Positions 51,704 through 60,521 of a stretch of 62,336 nt of DNA are shown here, one piece after another (the first letter of the stretch is position 1; every line of letters starts with the position of its first letter). This DNA comes from JL08 sp965363755 (GTDB lineage: Bacteria > Pseudomonadota > Alphaproteobacteria > Rhodobacterales > Rhodobacteraceae). The stretch spans positions 1-62,336 of the forward strand of contig CBDTVL010000002.1 of assembly GCA_965363755.1 (NCBI GenBank), in the 5' to 3' direction. A program made the translations under genes and the position numbers. The notes under the pieces were generated by a model. That model saw only the letters and a list, made by a program, of their open reading frames with translations. It had not been told where the DNA came from and did no database searches.

Positions 51704-54390
51704 TGCCAACGCTGAATCTATTGATAGCGGCTTGTCTGGGGTATGTGGCCTTTCTCTTTGTCGTGGCGTTTGCGGCAGAACGGGCTGCGGCGCTGGGCCG
51801 GGGTGGGTGGTTGCGTTCGCCCTTGGTTTATACGTTGTCTCTTTCAATCTACTGCACCGCTTGGACATTTTATGGTGCGGTCGGGTATGCGGCCCGATCG
51901 GGCATGGAATATGTGACGATTTATCTGGGCCCGTCATTGGTGTTGATTGGCTGGTGGTGGTTGCTGCGCAAACTGGTCCGGATAGGTCGGGCACAAAGGG
52001 CAACATCTGTGGCTGACCTGATTTCGTCGCGCTACGGTAAGTCCAATTCTCTGGCGATCATTGTAACGTTGATGGCGGTCATTGGCGTTACTCCTTATAT
52101 TGCGCTGCAACTACAATCAGTCACACTTTCGATTTCTGCCTTTGCGCCCGAGCAAGGCTTCAATCCGGTCGCGCTTGATCGCGAATCCGCCGGGTTCTGG
52201 GTCGCATTGGGGCTTGCCCTGTTCACGATCCTTTTTGGCACCCGAAATCTGAACGCAAATGAACGCCACCATGGGGTGGTGATCGCCATCGCGGTCGAAG
52301 CTGTGGTAAAACTTTTGGCTCTGCTGGCGGTTGGCGTTTTTGTTGTCTGGGGCGTGGCTGGTGGCATTCCTGAAATGATGTCGCGCATCGATAGCTCACC
52401 CATCGGAGAGTGGCACATGGACCGCAGTAGATGGGCCACTCTGACATTATTGTCCGCCGCTGCGTTTGTCTGCTTGCCGCGCATGTTTCAGGTTTTGGTG
52501 GTCGAAAATGATGATGAGCGTCACCTGCACACGGCCGCCTGGGCTTTTCCGGTCTACCTGATGCTCATGAGTCTGTTTGTGGTTCCCATCGCTGTTGTGG
52601 GGCTCGACATTATGCCTGCCGGAACCAATCCGGATCTTTTTGTGCTGACGGTGCCGCTAGCGGAAGGGCAGGGTGGTTTGGCGCTGCTCTCTTTTCTGGG
52701 CGGCTTTTCCTCTGCCACCTCAATGGTGATTGTTGCGACACTGGCCCTGTCGACGATGGTTTCAAACCACGTGGTGATGCCAATCTGGCTTGGCACCCGA
52801 AAAGGTGGTGCATCGGTGTCAGGGGACGTGCGTGGTGTTGTCATCCTCGCAAGGCGATTGTCGATTGGCGGGATACTGGCCCTCGGGTACGCCTATTACT
52901 CTTTCTTGGGGGGCAGCGCGGCATTGGCCGCAATCGGCCTGATATCCTTTGCCGGTGTGGCGCAGTTCTTGCCAGCGCTGGCAGGTGGTATTTTTTGGCG
53001 CGGTGCGACGCGGAGCGGTGCAATTGCTGGGCTGTGTGTCGGTTTTGTCTTGTGGTTCTATACGATGCTGATGCCGAGTTTCGGCCCCGGCAACATGCTT
53101 TCCGTTTCGGTTATCGAAAACGGTCCGTTTGGACTGGGTTGGCTGCGCCCCCAAGCGCTGTTTGGAATCGAGGGACTTGATCCAACCGTCCATGCGGTTG
53201 TCTGGAGTCTGGCTCTGAACACCGCGTCGTTCTGTTTGGTGTCACTTATCAGTTTCCCCAGCCCGCTGGAGCGACTGCAGGGGGCCCAGTTTGTCAATGT
53301 ATTTGCACATTCAGTAAGCACGCAAAGCTGGACCGGAGCTGTGGCGCAGAGCGAAGATCTGTTGATTATGGCGCAACGCCTGATCGGGTCGACGGAAGCG
53401 CGCGCGTTTTTTGAGGCCGAAGCTCTCCGACAAGGATTGCACGCGCATTTGCCGGAGCCGTCGCCGGACTTTCTGCAACGGCTGGAACGCGAACTTGCTG
53501 CCTCAGTTGGCGCGGCGACTGCCCATGCGATGGTTGGCCAGATAGTCGGGGGGGCGACAGTTTCGGTGCATGATCTAATGGCGGTGGCCGACGAATCTGC
53601 ACAAATGCTGGAATATTCAAGCCAGCTTGAGGCCAAGTCGAATGAATTGACTCACACTGCGGGTAAATTGCGTGAGGCCAACGAAAAGCTGACGCTGCTG
53701 AGCGTGCAGAAAGATGCTTTCCTGTCGCAAATCAGCCATGAACTGCGTACCCCGATGACTTCGATCCGGGCCTTTTCGGAGATCCTGCGCGACACCGAGG
53801 CGATGGGCACTGTTGAAAAGGCCAAATATGCGTCGATCATCCACGCTGAAGCAATCCGTCTGACCCGATTGCTTGACGATCTGCTGGACCTGAGTGTTCT
53901 GGAGCATGGTCAAGTCAGCCTGAACGTTCAGCAAGGATCTCTGGCGGACATTCTGGACCAATCCGTTGCTTCGGCGATGGCGGGCGAGCAGGACGCATTG
54001 GTTATCAAACGTCGGCGACTGAATGAAACTGTGACCCTGACGACGGATCTGGATCGGTTGTCGCAGGTCTTTATCAATCTGATCGCAAATGCACACAAGT
54101 ATTGCGACGCTGCAAAGCCGGAGCTTAGAATTTCGGTGACTCAGGAGTTTGGATATTTGAATGTTGATTTTATCGACAATGGCTCGGGCATCCACAAACA
54201 GTCGCAAACCCTGATTTTCGAGAAATTTGCCCGGGTTAATAATGAGCAAGGCAAGGGAGCTGGACTGGGACTCGCCATATGCCGTGAGATCATGCACCGG
54301 CTGGACGGCGACATCACCTATCGGCCTGTTGTGAAGGGGACCGGATTTCGCGTGCGCCTGCCGCAGTCTCTTGCCTTGGCCGCGCAATAA
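51703..54390 (+). CDS. Sensor histidine kinase with SSS-symporter-like N terminus
   Basis: This 895-aa protein joins an N-terminal SSS/PutP-like region of about 12-13 helices (residues 1-500) to a linker, a coiled-coil helix (about 640-670), HisKA with phosphoacceptor His679 in QISHELRTPM, and a HATPase_c domain (N box FINLIANAHKYC, G1 DFIDNGSG, G2 GKGAGLGLAIC). It is built like CbrA/CrbS, which sense or transport a small molecule (histidine, acetate) and signal. There is no receiver domain in the protein. The substrate is unknown. Confidence 0.88.
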   Translation: MPTLNLLIAACLGYVAFLFVVAFAAERAAALGRGGWLRSPLVYTLSLSIYCTAWTFYGAVGYAARSGMEYVTIYLGPSLVLIGWWWLLRKLVRIGRAQRATSVADLISSRYGKSNSLAIIVTLMAVIGVTPYIALQLQSVTLSISAFAPEQGFNPVALDRESAGFWVALGLALFTILFGTRNLNANERHHGVVIAIAVEAVVKLLALLAVGVFVVWGVAGGIPEMMSRIDSSPIGEWHMDRSRWATLTLLSAAAFVCLPRMFQVLVVENDDERHLHTAAWAFPVYLMLMSLFVVPIAVVGLDIMPAGTNPDLFVLTVPLAEGQGGLALLSFLGGFSSATSMVIVATLALSTMVSNHVVMPIWLGTRKGGASVSGDVRGVVILARRLSIGGILALGYAYYSFLGGSAALAAIGLISFAGVAQFLPALAGGIFWRGATRSGAIAGLCVGFVLWFYTMLMPSFGPGNMLSVSVIENGPFGLGWLRPQALFGIEGLDPTVHAVVWSLALNTASFCLVSLISFPSPLERLQGAQFVNVFAHSVSTQSWTGAVAQSEDLLIMAQRLIGSTEARAFFEAEALRQGLHAHLPEPSPDFLQRLERELAASVGAATAHAMVGQIVGGATVSVHDLMAVADESAQMLEYSSQLEAKSNELTHTAGKLREANEKLTLLSVQKDAFLSQISHELRTPMTSIRAFSEILRDTEAMGTVEKAKYASIIHAEAIRLTRLLDDLLDLSVLEHGQVSLNVQQGSLADILDQSVASAMAGEQDALVIKRRRLNETVTLTTDLDRLSQVFINLIANAHKYCDAAKPELRISVTQEFGYLNVDFIDNGSGIHKQSQTLIFEKFARVNNEQGKGAGLGLAICREIMHRLDGDITYRPVVKGTGFRVRLPQSLALAAQ

Positions 54391-54468
54391 ACCATCCGCA
54401 TAAAGCCTATCGTAACCAAATCATCTTTAGATGCGCCAGTAAATCCCGCAAACGGAGAGGCGGAGGTG

Positions 54469-55548
54469 ATGACTTCAGCTGCCCCAGATCCAGTGTTGCG
54501 TCGAAAGGTGGCGGCTGGGCGCGACGATCTGTCTTTGCGCGCGATGTCGTTGCCCAAGGCTCTGCGTCTGACGATACCCAAAGTTGCGGACGACCTGTTT
54601 GGTCTTCCCCTCGCCGTCATCGGAGTGACCCAACGGCGGGTCACTCAAACTGAAGCGTGGGCGGTTTTTTCCGATGAAACACTGTTGATTCTGCTGGATG
54701 GGCCCGACGGCCTTGTGGGCGCGGCCGCTCTTGATGCGGATCTGGTCGGTGCATTGATCCAGCAGCAAACTACAGGTCAAGTGGGCGCTACAAAAGAGGA
54801 ATCCCGCGCCATGACGCGGACGGATGCCGCGATGATTGCGCCATTGTTGGACAGCATTTTGCAGCGCAGCAGCACATTGTTGGAAACCGAGGCAGAGCGA
54901 CTGGTGATGCAGGGGTTCAAGTTTGGCGCACGGGCAGAGGATTCAAGAATGCTGAGTTTGGCATTGGACGCGCCCGAGTTCCATATCTTCAAACTGAGCC
55001 TTGATGTAGCCCAAGGGGTGCGGCAGGCCGATCTGGTTTTGTGTCTGCCGGTTCAGGAAATCCAAAACCACTTGTCTGATGCAGAGGAGGCCAGCGATGG
55101 CAACTCATCCAGCCTTGATCAGATTGTAATGAACGTTCCCGCCGAACTCACTGCGATATTGTGCAAATTGCGTTTGCCCCTGTCAGAACTCGGGCAGTTC
55201 AAGCCGGGTGACATCATTCCTGTGGCCGCCTCTGCGATCAGCAATACTGGTCTGCATGGACTGACGGGGCGCAAGATCTGTCAGGGTCAATTAGGCCAAA
55301 GCGGTGGCTATCGCGCGGTCAGGCTATCCGCCACAGGTGTCGCTAGCAAGGCGCCGGTTGATGCAGAGGAGGACTGGAACACGGCACAGCCCGCAGGTGA
55401 CAAAGCCGCGTTGACTGTCAATACGACTCCGGAACCAGCGCAGGACCTGCCGGAACTGCCACCTCTGGCGTTCGACGATGCCGCCGCGGCGCCTTCTGAC
55501 ATACCGGTGACAAACGCATTACCTACGGACGCCGGGCAGGATATTTAA
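54469..55548 (+). CDS. FliM/FliN-like SpoA-domain protein
   Basis: This protein of about 359 aa has a C-terminal SpoA (FliN/YscQ-type) domain around residues 220-290 (VPAELTAILCKLRLPLSELG and GDIIPVAAS). It is followed by an acidic Pro-rich tail. The N-terminal half resembles FliM-like middle sequence only weakly. There are no flagellar genes nearby. It sits 78 bases after the SSS kinase. The start at MTSAA is used because GGAGAGG is suitably spaced. A role in flagellar-switch control is possible but unproven. Confidence 0.65.
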   Translation: MTSAAPDPVLRRKVAAGRDDLSLRAMSLPKALRLTIPKVADDLFGLPLAVIGVTQRRVTQTEAWAVFSDETLLILLDGPDGLVGAAALDADLVGALIQQQTTGQVGATKEESRAMTRTDAAMIAPLLDSILQRSSTLLETEAERLVMQGFKFGARAEDSRMLSLALDAPEFHIFKLSLDVAQGVRQADLVLCLPVQEIQNHLSDAEEASDGNSSSLDQIVMNVPAELTAILCKLRLPLSELGQFKPGDIIPVAASAISNTGLHGLTGRKICQGQLGQSGGYRAVRLSATGVASKAPVDAEEDWNTAQPAGDKAALTVNTTPEPAQDLPELPPLAFDDAAAAPSDIPVTNALPTDAGQDI

Positions 55549-55741
55549 GCGCAGACTTCATCAAATTGCCAAGACTGAATGGCGGCTGAGCGGAACAAAA
55601 CGTTGCTTTACCGCCAGTCAAACAGTTCTCAAAACATATTCGGTTTGGCCTAACGATGTCTGACAAATGAAACTAGGGATAACGCATTGGAGCAATCTTG
55701 TGTAACCTCATCGGCATGACCGGCAACTTCCAATACCTTCG

Positions 55742-56446
55742 GTGACTGACATGCCAGAACCTTTAGCGCGTAAACCGCAGCCGCATGTGCAACGAAGATT
55801 GCCAGCAACTGAGCGCAGAAAAAAGATGCTGGCCGACGCGGCATTGCACTTTGCGGACCACGGATTTGAAAGCCCGACCCGCAATTTGGCCACGGCCCTG
55901 GGTGTGACCCAGGCGCTGATCTACAAGCATTTCGCATCCAAAGATGACCTCATCGAACGAATGCTGGAAAGCCTATTTGCTGCACCGGGTCCAGAAGGTC
56001 ATTGGATTGACCCCTCGCAACCGCTGGAGCCGGAATTGCTGCGCTATTACAGCAAGCTGGCCTCCGGCTCAAACGAGGTACGCATGCGGCTGTTTATTCG
56101 CGCAGGCCTTGACGGGCGGTCTTGGCCCACACGACGCGGTAGTGCATTGACGCGCGGCCTGTTCCTGCCGGTGATTGCCTCGCTGCGGTGCGACGCAGAT
56201 CTACCTGGACTTGATGCGGTTCCTGCGATGCGGGGAGAGCGTGAGCTAGTGATGATGTTGCATGCGTCGATTGTATTTCTGGGCATCAGGCGGCACATTT
56301 ACCGTATGCCAATGCCGGACACTCTTGACGATGTTGTGGAGCTTTATGTCTCAACATTTGTGCGCGGTGCAGCCCAGGCGATGCAGCACCTACACAATAC
56401 CGGCGAGGACAGCCTGAAGGTCGCCCTTGTCGTCGCCCGGGAGTGA
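55742..56446 (+). CDS. TetR-family transcriptional regulator
   Basis: This 234-aa protein has an N-terminal TetR HTH (about residues 22-70): ERRKKMLADAALHFADHGFE, NLATALGVTQALIYKHFASKDDL. The C-terminal ligand-binding part is all-helical. The start is GTG at 55742; an ATG three codons later is also possible. It is convergent with the cytochrome P460 gene 7 bases away, so regulation of that operon is not guaranteed. Confidence 0.85.
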   Translation: MTDMPEPLARKPQPHVQRRLPATERRKKMLADAALHFADHGFESPTRNLATALGVTQALIYKHFASKDDLIERMLESLFAAPGPEGHWIDPSQPLEPELLRYYSKLASGSNEVRMRLFIRAGLDGRSWPTRRGSALTRGLFLPVIASLRCDADLPGLDAVPAMRGERELVMMLHASIVFLGIRRHIYRMPMPDTLDDVVELYVSTFVRGAAQAMQHLHNTGEDSLKVALVVARE

Positions 56447-56452
56447 CCCCGC

Positions 56453-56962
56453 CTATCTCGCTGCATCTGAAACGTATTTCCAGTAGGTGAAGGTGTAGTC
56501 GCGGTCTGTCCGGTAAGCGTGACAGGAAAAACAACCCTCGAAATTCGCCTCCGGACGCGGCGAACCATCGGCGACGTACCACGCATAATCCCAGTCTTCA
56601 TTATCCGTAGACCAGGTTGCGTTCTTTTCCATCACAAACCGATTGCCGGTCATCTTGTCGGCAATCATCCGGCCGTCATCATCAAACATCAAATTGCCAT
56701 CGGCATCCTGGAGTGCGTCCCAGTCTTCCATGATCAGCACCGTACCATCTGGCAAGGACTCGCCAGAAATCGCAGTGTCATGGGCCTCTGGGTTGACCCA
56801 CATTTTCCGGACGCGTTTGCGATCGTAGTGATCGACAGACACGTAGTTGACGAATGTTGTCTGGTAACTCTCGGGCAGCTTCACCTCGTCAGGTCCTGCC
56901 ATCACGGCCAGACCAAAAAACCCGGCGACCGTAGCCGCGACACCTATATCAAGACCCCTCAT
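56453..56962 (-). CDS. Cytochrome P460 family protein
   Basis: This protein of about 169 aa has an N-terminal signal/anchor (GVAATVAGFFGLAVMA). The P460-type domain includes YVSVDHYDRKRVRKMWVNP, WSTDNEDWDYAWYVADG and a single c-type heme site CFSCH near the C terminus. P460 cytochromes oxidise hydroxylamine or act on nitrogen oxides. Relatives exist outside nitrifiers, with unclear roles. It overlaps the upstream cupredoxin by 4 bases (ATGA), so the two are made together. Confidence 0.85.
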   Translation of the reverse strand: MRGLDIGVAATVAGFFGLAVMAGPDEVKLPESYQTTFVNYVSVDHYDRKRVRKMWVNPEAHDTAISGESLPDGTVLIMEDWDALQDADGNLMFDDDGRMIADKMTGNRFVMEKNATWSTDNEDWDYAWYVADGSPRPEANFEGCFSCHAYRTDRDYTFTYWKYVSDAAR

Positions 56963-57276
56963 CCCTGTACTTCCACTTGCATCATCATGCCAGAGTGGAA
57001 AACACATTCCACCTCGAAGCTGCCGACACGGCGCAGCACGAACTCGACATCGGTACCGGGCTCTAGTTTGCCAAGGTCCATGGAAAACCCGGCCGTCGCG
57101 ACGAATACATTGTGATCAGCTCCGTCATCGTTGACGAACCGAATTGTGTCGCCGGCCGACGCGGAAATCTGCTCTGGCGTGTAAGTCGCGCCATCCATGG
57201 TGACGACAATTTCGTCTGCTGCGGCAGGAGCGGCGCAGGTCATGGCAACCGCTGCCGCACTTAAAAGATTCTTCAT
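56959..57276 (-). CDS. Cupredoxin (type 1 copper protein)
   Basis: This 105-aa secreted protein has a signal peptide (MKNLLSAAAVAMTCAAPAAA) and a plastocyanin-like fold. The copper ligands are His in DGADHNVFV and Cys-X2-His in VECVFHSGM with a following Met. It should carry electrons in the periplasm. Its direct coupling to the P460 gene suggests it is the electron acceptor or donor of that cytochrome. Confidence 0.85.
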   Translation of the reverse strand: MKNLLSAAAVAMTCAAPAAADEIVVTMDGATYTPEQISASAGDTIRFVNDDGADHNVFVATAGFSMDLGKLEPGTDVEFVLRRVGSFEVECVFHSGMMMQVEVQG

Positions 57277-57583
57277 GTGAAAACCTCTCTGTGCAAGTGA
57301 TGCGAATGCCGCATCTCAGCTTCAGAGTGACAGAAAGTCATGTAAGTTGTCAATTGGCCACTTAGCGGACCAGCCCTGGCGGATGTCCCGGTGTGGCAGG
57401 GATCTTAGCGTTGCGAATTGGTCTGCTTGTGGCGCAGCAGTCATTTGATGATTTTGCTAAGCTGATAGGTATTGGCCCAAATTGTATCGTCACATGCCGG
57501 GTTCAATATGGCTTCGACAAGTCAGGGGGGGCGGGTCAGATCAATTGAATGACCCTTGCTTGCTGATACTGATCACGAGAGGG
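57277..57583. other. Intergenic stretch upstream of the cupredoxin gene
   Basis: No gene is seen. It contains GGGTCA/TGACCC inverted arms (57533-57538 and 57550-57555) downstream of the sulfide-operon end, with no T run. The cupredoxin promoter is expected in its left part, but no clear consensus is visible. Confidence 0.35.
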
Positions 57584-58012
57584 TCAGACCTGCCGAGAGA
57601 TCGCCTCAAGCGTTTGGCGCATGTTTGCCAGATCATAACCTGCCGCTTGGGTCGCTGCGATAATCTCGTCTACGCTTAACGTGTCTGCCTGACCAAGCGC
57701 CCACACGATTGAACATCGGGTGCCTGAAGCGCAATAGGCAAGCACCGGACCGGTGGCTGTTTCAGCCAACTCCCGTTGCTTTGCAATATTTTCAGGTGTC
57801 ATCGTGGTGTGTGTCAAAGGATGGTAGACAAATTCGAGTCCTGCGGTTTTTGCCGCTTGCGCCATCGCATCATGCTGATGGCTGACAGGAACTTCTGCGT
57901 CAGGCCGATTGCAGATCACTCTGGTGAAACCGGACTTTACCAATGCAGCAACATCCGCCGCATCAATCTGCGGGGCGACAAAATAAGTTGGAGAGATTTT
58001 ACGTTTATCCAT
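57584..58012 (-). CDS. DUF442/TIGR01244 phosphatase-like sulfurtransferase
   Basis: This protein of about 142 aa belongs to the BLH-associated dual-specificity-phosphatase-like family. The P-loop is YCASGTRCSIVW (C-X5-R). The IDAADVAALVKSGFTRVICNRPD start is typical. Family members occur with persulfide dioxygenases, often fused to them, and may act as sulfurtransferases. It ends the sulfide operon. The start at MDKRKI fits the family; a much longer open frame upstream does not. Confidence 0.85.
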   Translation of the reverse strand: MDKRKISPTYFVAPQIDAADVAALVKSGFTRVICNRPDAEVPVSHQHDAMAQAAKTAGLEFVYHPLTHTTMTPENIAKQRELAETATGPVLAYCASGTRCSIVWALGQADTLSVDEIIAATQAAGYDLANMRQTLEAISRQV

Positions 58013-58023
58013 GGAGGCAACTC

Positions 58024-58458
58024 TTAGGATGCAGGCGCCGCGGTGTCCAGATGTGCGCCGACCGCAGGTGCGGCCCACATGCCTGCAAGCATCGCCACCA
58101 GAAAGATCAAACCTCCGGAGCCGCCGTAGCTGAACGAAGCGATCGCGGGCCCGGGGCAGAGCCCCGCCAGTCCCCATCCCATGCCGAAAAGGACCGACCC
58201 GACAACAAGTCGTCGCCCTACACTTGGGTCCGCCGGGTCCGGAAATCTGCCGCCGACCAGAGGTGCGCGCCCTTGGGTCAGGCGCCACGCAATCGCCATA
58301 GGAATAATCGCGCCGCCCATGACAAAGGCGAGGGTCGGGTCCCAGCTGCCAAAAACGTCAAGCCAGCCAATCACTTTGCGCGTGTCCGTCATGCCGGAAA
58401 TAAGCAAACCGGCGCCAAACAGACTGCCGGCCAATAGTGAAAGAACAAACCGCATCAT
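58024..58458 (-). CDS. YeeE/YedE (PmpB-like) transporter half
   Basis: This protein of about 144 aa has about four helices. It carries GLCPGPAIASF, the conserved Cys motif of this Sulf_transp half (DUF6691 type). It pairs with the next gene to form a split sulfur-compound transporter. Its start overlaps the preceding stop (ATGATG). Confidence 0.85.
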   Translation of the reverse strand: MMRFVLSLLAGSLFGAGLLISGMTDTRKVIGWLDVFGSWDPTLAFVMGGAIIPMAIAWRLTQGRAPLVGGRFPDPADPSVGRRLVVGSVLFGMGWGLAGLCPGPAIASFSYGGSGGLIFLVAMLAGMWAAPAVGAHLDTAAPAS

Positions 58459-58880
58459 ATAATTCCCAACCCGTGTCTGAACACTGCAACCGTCAGGCCG
58501 CCCGCCAGAATATAAAACGCAGTCGCCACAATCCCGCGCAGGGATAGGCGAGATATGCCGCAAACTCCGTGCCCGGAGGTACAGCCATTTGCGATACGCG
58601 TGCCAACGCCGACCAGCAAACCGGCGACAACAATGACCGCCACATTTCTTGTGAGATGAGTGCTGACATCGGTGAAAAACGGTGCCAGCAGCATTGGCAT
58701 GATCACAACACCGGCCAAAAATACTAGCCGTTCGCGCGCCTGATTGCGGGCGCTGCCATCGACCAATCCGCCAATGATGCCACTGGCCCCCATGATCCGA
58801 CCGTTTCCCAGCAGATAGACTGCCCCGCCCAAACCGATCAGCACGCCACCCGCCAAACCAAATATCCAGTCTTGTTCCAT
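58455..58880 (-). CDS. YeeE/YedE (PmpA-like) transporter half
   Basis: This protein of about 141 aa has four helices and the conserved motif ANGCTSGHGVCGISRLSLRG, matching the Sulf_transp family. Split PmpA/PmpB pairs move sulfur species across the inner membrane. The start at MEQDWIFG is chosen from family fit. It follows the MBL-fold gene by 10 bases. Confidence 0.87.
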   Translation of the reverse strand: MEQDWIFGLAGGVLIGLGGAVYLLGNGRIMGASGIIGGLVDGSARNQARERLVFLAGVVIMPMLLAPFFTDVSTHLTRNVAVIVVAGLLVGVGTRIANGCTSGHGVCGISRLSLRGIVATAFYILAGGLTVAVFRHGLGII

Positions 58881-58890
58881 CGGCGAGATC

Positions 58891-59754
58891 CTAAAGCTTG
58901 TTGATCGGTAGTTTGAGAAAAACATCCCCGGACTCGTCCGGCTCGGGCATATGGCCAGCGCGCATGTTGACCTGCAGCGACGGCACGATGAGTTTGGGCA
59001 TTGGCAGCGTGGCATCTCGCGCGTCGCGCATCTTTACAAATTCGTCGGCCGGTTTGTCGCCACCGACGTGCACATTGCGCGCCTTCTGTTCGCCCACGGT
59101 TGTTTCCCATGCGTATTCATCGCGACCCGGTGCTTTATAGTCATGGCCAACAAAAATGCGGGTGGCATCAGGCAGCGTCAGAATTTTCTGGATCGACGCG
59201 TATAAAGTCTCGGATGAGCCCCCGGGGAAATCGCAGCGCGCCGTGCCAAAATCAGGCATGAACAACGTGTCCCCTACAAATGCGGCGTCACCGATCACAT
59301 AAGTCATACATGCAGGTGTATGCCCCGGTGTATACATGACATCACCACGCATTTGACCGATGTGAAAGCTGTCTCCCTCGCTGAACAGACGATCAAACTG
59401 GCTGCCATCGCGTTGAAATTCTGTGCCTTCGTTGAAGACTTTGCCAAAGGTATCCTGCACAACCATGATCTGATCGCCGATCCCGATGTTGCCTCCCAGC
59501 TTTTCCTGCAAGTAAGGGGCAGCCGACAGGTGATCCGCATGCACATGGCTTTCTAGAATCCACTGGACGTTCAGCCCCTCATCGCTCACGTAGCGCACAA
59601 TCTCGTCGGCGGCCTTGGTGTCCGTGCGCCCCGAGGCGTGATCAAAGTCCAGCACGGAATCGATGATCGCGCAGGCCCTGCCTTCGGGTTCGCGTACGAC
59701 GTAAGAAATGGTGTTGGTTGCTTGGTCAAAAAACGCCTGAACGTGTGGTGTCAT
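58891..59754 (-). CDS. MBL-fold persulfide dioxygenase-like hydrolase (Blh/ETHE1 type)
   Basis: This protein of about 287 aa has the metallo-beta-lactamase fold with metal ligands in ESHVHADHLSAAPYL, the YTPGHTPACMTYV segment and FVGHDY. It resembles ETHE1/Blh persulfide dioxygenases, which oxidise glutathione persulfide to sulfite. GGAG lies 6 bases before MTPHVQ, fixing the start. It heads the operon with YeeE/YedE halves and the DUF442 protein, a sulfide detoxification set usually controlled by BigR/SqrR, not seen here. Confidence 0.9.
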   Translation of the reverse strand: MTPHVQAFFDQATNTISYVVREPEGRACAIIDSVLDFDHASGRTDTKAADEIVRYVSDEGLNVQWILESHVHADHLSAAPYLQEKLGGNIGIGDQIMVVQDTFGKVFNEGTEFQRDGSQFDRLFSEGDSFHIGQMRGDVMYTPGHTPACMTYVIGDAAFVGDTLFMPDFGTARCDFPGGSSETLYASIQKILTLPDATRIFVGHDYKAPGRDEYAWETTVGEQKARNVHVGGDKPADEFVKMRDARDATLPMPKLIVPSLQVNMRAGHMPEPDESGDVFLKLPINKL

Positions 59755-59780
59755 GATGTGCTCCATTGGTCTTGAATAAA

Positions 59781-59808
59781 CATATAAGATTTCTCGCATG
59801 TGTAACAA
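59781..59808 (-). promoter_or_regulatory. Possible promoter of the sulfide operon
   Basis: On the minus strand TTGTTA and TATATG are spaced 16 bases apart, about 30 bases before the MBL gene start. The AT-rich stretch could also hold a BigR/SqrR operator, but no clear dyad is seen. Confidence 0.35.
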
Positions 59809-60029
59809 GAGGGTCTGGTTTGGTGATCTGATGCACGTCAAGGCAGCATCACTCCCGTTCTGCCATAATGTGATGAGAGCAATTTTTGCGCAATGGGGTG
59901 AAAAACTAGCAAGACATCGCCAATTGTTAGGAAAACGAAGCGCCAAAGTTGATTTAACGGCCCACTACCTTTAAGGTTGTGTTATACTAATTCTGTAAAA
60001 GAGACTGCACCGATTATAAGGGGGGAACC

Positions 60030-60245
60030 ATGACCAGTTTACCGCTATGCAAAAATGCCGAAAGCATGGCCCGCGATATCGCCAGGGCCAGCGCATTTAA
60101 CCGTCGGCGTATGCAGCCAGAGTTCAACCGCGTTCTGGTAACGCTGAAGTTAGACGGCGTGCCAGTGCCAGCCCATCTACGGAAACTTGATTCCGACCTG
60201 CTGGACGAGGTAATTGAGGCGCGTTTTGACAACATGCCAGTCTGA
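60030..60245 (+). CDS. Hypothetical 71-aa protein
   Basis: This small, basic protein (many Arg) is preceded by AGGGGGGAACC, a very strong ribosome-binding site. The segment DIARASAFNRRRMQPEFNRV followed by LDGVPVPAHLRKLDSDLL looks helical. No family is recognised. It stands alone between two minus-strand genes. Confidence 0.6.
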   Translation: MTSLPLCKNAESMARDIARASAFNRRRMQPEFNRVLVTLKLDGVPVPAHLRKLDSDLLDEVIEARFDNMPV

Positions 60246-60281
60246 CTATCGAGTCTGACATGCCTGTTTGAGGCGAGGGTT

Positions 60282-60521
60282 TCAGCCCAGAAGCACGCCA
60301 ATCACAACCATCATCAATCCGGCAACGGACAAAAACAGCGCGCCTAGGTTTAGCGGTACAACCGACTGAACAACGGCGCGTAATGCGTCTTCGGACAAGC
60401 CGGCGCGGCGGGCTTTTGCAACGCGGACAATGCACAGCATCAACCCCACCAGCCCCAAAAGGGACACAGCTGTCCCGGCCCAGATGAGGATGTCGAAGAA
60501 AGAGAGACTGTCGTTTTCCAT
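60282..60521 (-). CDS. Hypothetical small membrane protein
   Basis: This 79-aa protein has two hydrophobic helices (about residues 10-32 and 54-78) separated by a basic loop (KARRAGLSEDALRA). No family is recognised. It ends with a helix reaching the C terminus. Likely an inner-membrane protein of unknown role. Confidence 0.6.
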   Translation of the reverse strand: MENDSLSFFDILIWAGTAVSLLGLVGLMLCIVRVAKARRAGLSEDALRAVVQSVVPLNLGALFLSVAGLMMVVIGVLLG

